Assembly (NCBI GenBank): GCA_020848455.1
Contig: JADLAB010000458.1
Location: forward strand, 1 to 34,426
Origin: Polyangiaceae bacterium
GTDB lineage: Bacteria; Myxococcota_A; Polyangia; Polyangiales; Polyangiaceae
Reading direction: 5' to 3'
Length of the DNA stretch: 34,426 nucleotides
Shown here: positions 33,272 through 34,426 of the stretch, piece by piece
Numbering within the stretch: position 1 is the first letter of the stretch
How the letters are laid out: each line of letters begins with the position of its first letter
Position numbers and translations under genes: made by a program
Notes under the pieces: generated by a model
What the model saw: only the letters and a program-made list of their open reading frames with translations
The model's database searches: none
Told to the model about the DNA's origin: nothing

Positions 33272-33314
33272 TGCCTCTCGCGCTGCGTTGCCTGACGCTC
33301 GAACGACCTTCCGC

Positions 33315-34061
33315 TCAGGAGAAGAACTCGCTCTGCACCCTGTCCCACGTCGCATCGTCGAGCGTGGACAGGTCGAGCGACACCTCGCCGCCGTCCGCCA
33401 TCGCGGCTCCGACCGCGCTCGGCGTGGTCACGGCGACCAGGCGACTCACCTCGCGCTCCATCCACGCCTTGACCGGCTCGCCGCGCATGAGCGACGCGAG
33501 GACCGAGTCGCGGGAGGCGCGCGGCATGAGCTCCACCAGCCACCCGCGGCCGTACGGCGCGCGGCTCACGCGGCCGGCGTCGCGCGCGAGCGCCTCGTTC
33601 ACCCGGGCGATCGTCCCGGCGACCGGGGCGCGCGCGGCGATCGACCGGCTACCCCGCCGGAGGATCGCGACCACGTCACCCGCCTCGACGCGCTCGCCGA
33701 CGAGCCTGGTCTCGACCGCATCGACCTCGCCGATCACGCGCTGTGCGAAGGCGTCGATCCCCGCGCGCACGCGACCGCCACCGGCGTGAGTCGCCCACAC
33801 GTGGCGCGCGTGCATCCAGAGGCGCTTGGGAATGTCGATCCCCATCACCCGGACGAAGCGCGCCGTGACCACGTAGGCGGCCACCTGGAGCGCCGTGAGG
33901 CCCACCACGGTCGCCATGAACATCACGAAGGCCGCTTTCAGCGCGAGGCCGACGAAGGCGAGCGACGGGATCATGACTGCGAAGGCGATGGGGATCGGCA
34001 GGAACCAAGCCCACTGCCAGCTCGTTCGGTCGTTTTCGATGTGGTCTTGCATGGCACCCAT
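33315..34061 (-). CDS. Membrane-anchored GcvH-like protein without lipoyl-lysine (copy 2)
   Basis: A 248-residue relative of copy 1. Two hydrophobic helices (about 17-36 and 42-68) are followed by the GcvH-type barrel: HVWAT at 87-91, VGERVEAGDVVAIL, APVAGTIARVN and GWLVELMP. The lysine position is Ser138 within LRRGSRS, so no lipoate is expected. The tail again shows LMRGEPVKAWM, ADGGEV and LDDATWD, ending FFS. GGAG lies 2 bases before the first ATG; ATG at 34052 is an alternative. It directly precedes the heptaheme gene, so it is presumably made with the quinol oxidase. Sequence agreement with copy 1 is highest in the barrel and the tail, not in the helices. Confidence 0.85.
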   Translation of the reverse strand: MGAMQDHIENDRTSWQWAWFLPIPIAFAVMIPSLAFVGLALKAAFVMFMATVVGLTALQVAAYVVTARFVRVMGIDIPKRLWMHARHVWATHAGGGRVRAGIDAFAQRVIGEVDAVETRLVGERVEAGDVVAILRRGSRSIAARAPVAGTIARVNEALARDAGRVSRAPYGRGWLVELMPRASRDSVLASLMRGEPVKAWMEREVSRLVAVTTPSAVGAAMADGGEVSLDLSTLDDATWDRVQSEFFS

Positions 34062-34141
34062 CGCTCCGTCTGGGGTCGCTGCGACGTGGCTTCACACCCG
34101 GGCGGCGCGCCGCGTTCTACGCCGCGCGCACGCTACGCCCC

Positions 34142-34170
34142 GGCCCCCCCGGCCCCCCGGCCCCCCGGCC
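34142..34170. repeat. Short GC tandem repeat (GGCCCCCC, about 3.5 units)
   Basis: Three units of GGCCCCCC (the first with an extra C) and a partial fourth lie in the 129-base gap between GcvH-like copies 2 and 3. It may be slippage-prone. The rest of the gap shows no gene. Confidence 0.6.
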
Positions 34171-34190
34171 CGAGCTCGAGCGCTTCAGCT

Positions 34191-34426
34191 TCAGGGGAAC
34201 AGCTCGGTGGTCAGGCGCTTCCAGGTGACGGCGTCGAGGTGCGAGCCCACATCGCCGACGACCTCACCGCCGTCCGCCAGCCTCACCGCGTCGGGGGACG
34301 GCGCCATCAGCGCCACCAGGCGATCGATCTCGCTCCGCATCCAGCGGGCGGCGCGGCCGCCACCGACGAGCTCCTTCATGTAGCTGGCGACGTTGGGCGT
34401 ATCGGGCGTCATCTCCACGAGCCAGC
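34191..34426 (-). CDS. GcvH-like protein, C-terminal part only (copy 3, runs off the window)
   Basis: The visible 77 residues start with WLVEMTPDTP, the end of the GcvH barrel, and continue into the same conserved tail as copies 1 and 2: ARWMRSEIDRLVAL, then LADGGEV and a final TWKRLTTELFP. The 5' end, membrane helices and lysine region lie beyond base 34426, so whether it can be lipoylated is unknown. It is upstream of copy 2 in the same direction, showing that the operon continues past the right edge of the window. Confidence 0.8.
   Translation of the reverse strand, partial: WLVEMTPDTPNVASYMKELVGGGRAARWMRSEIDRLVALMAPSPDAVRLADGGEVVGDVGSHLDAVTWKRLTTELFP

Overview
The window is very GC-rich, with strong G/C at third codon positions, genes packed on both strands, and no gap without a gene longer than about 270 bases. 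Three features point to a Myxococcota-type delta-proteobacterium. The first is the large number of lipoproteins and sigma-54-type regulators. The second is a long Cys-rich surface lipoprotein of a kind common in that phylum. The third is a 25-heme cytochrome. This assignment is inferred from gene style, not from a marker gene. No rRNA, tRNA, CRISPR array, transposase or phage gene was seen.

Left part (1-8033): mostly single housekeeping or accessory genes. They are a 5'-truncated soluble transhydrogenase-like flavoprotein, a small cytochrome c lipoprotein, a GH36-like alpha-galactosidase lipoprotein, a His/Cys/Gly-rich putative metal-binding protein, a membrane TPR protein, a DsbA/FrnE-like oxidoreductase, a Cys/Met-metabolism PLP enzyme and a SAM methyltransferase.

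Middle part (8070-23845): a minus-strand signalling cluster (sigma-54 response regulator, 7TM/PAS histidine kinase, lone receiver protein and a repeat-containing outer-membrane protein). It is followed by two hypothetical envelope proteins, a medium-chain dehydrogenase, the Cys-rich lipoprotein, an aromatic-amino-acid-decarboxylase-like PLP enzyme, a Sel1-repeat lipoprotein and an MFS transporter.

Right part (23894-34426): the most interesting region. A histidine kinase whose sensor domain carries two c-type heme motifs is translationally coupled to a sigma-54-type regulator with a broken GAFTGA loop. A second, intact regulator with a nearly identical DNA-recognition helix is divergently transcribed and is followed by an archaemetzincin protease. 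Facing them is a minus-strand operon entering from beyond the right edge: GcvH-like (partial), GcvH-like, heptaheme cytochrome c with a membrane tail, four-helix cytochrome b, 25-heme lipoprotein cytochrome, GcvH-like. The two complete GcvH-like proteins are membrane-anchored, lack the lipoyl-lysine and share a C-terminal tail with the partial third one. The simplest model is a menaquinol-to-multiheme electron conduit under heme-based redox control, with a repurposed non-lipoylated GcvH fold as an unexplained component.

Several solitary genes (6089, 16014, 16116, 21429) have a -10-like hexamer 6-7 bases before the start codon and no Shine-Dalgarno sequence, suggesting leaderless transcripts. 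Genes inside operons mostly have strong Shine-Dalgarno sites.
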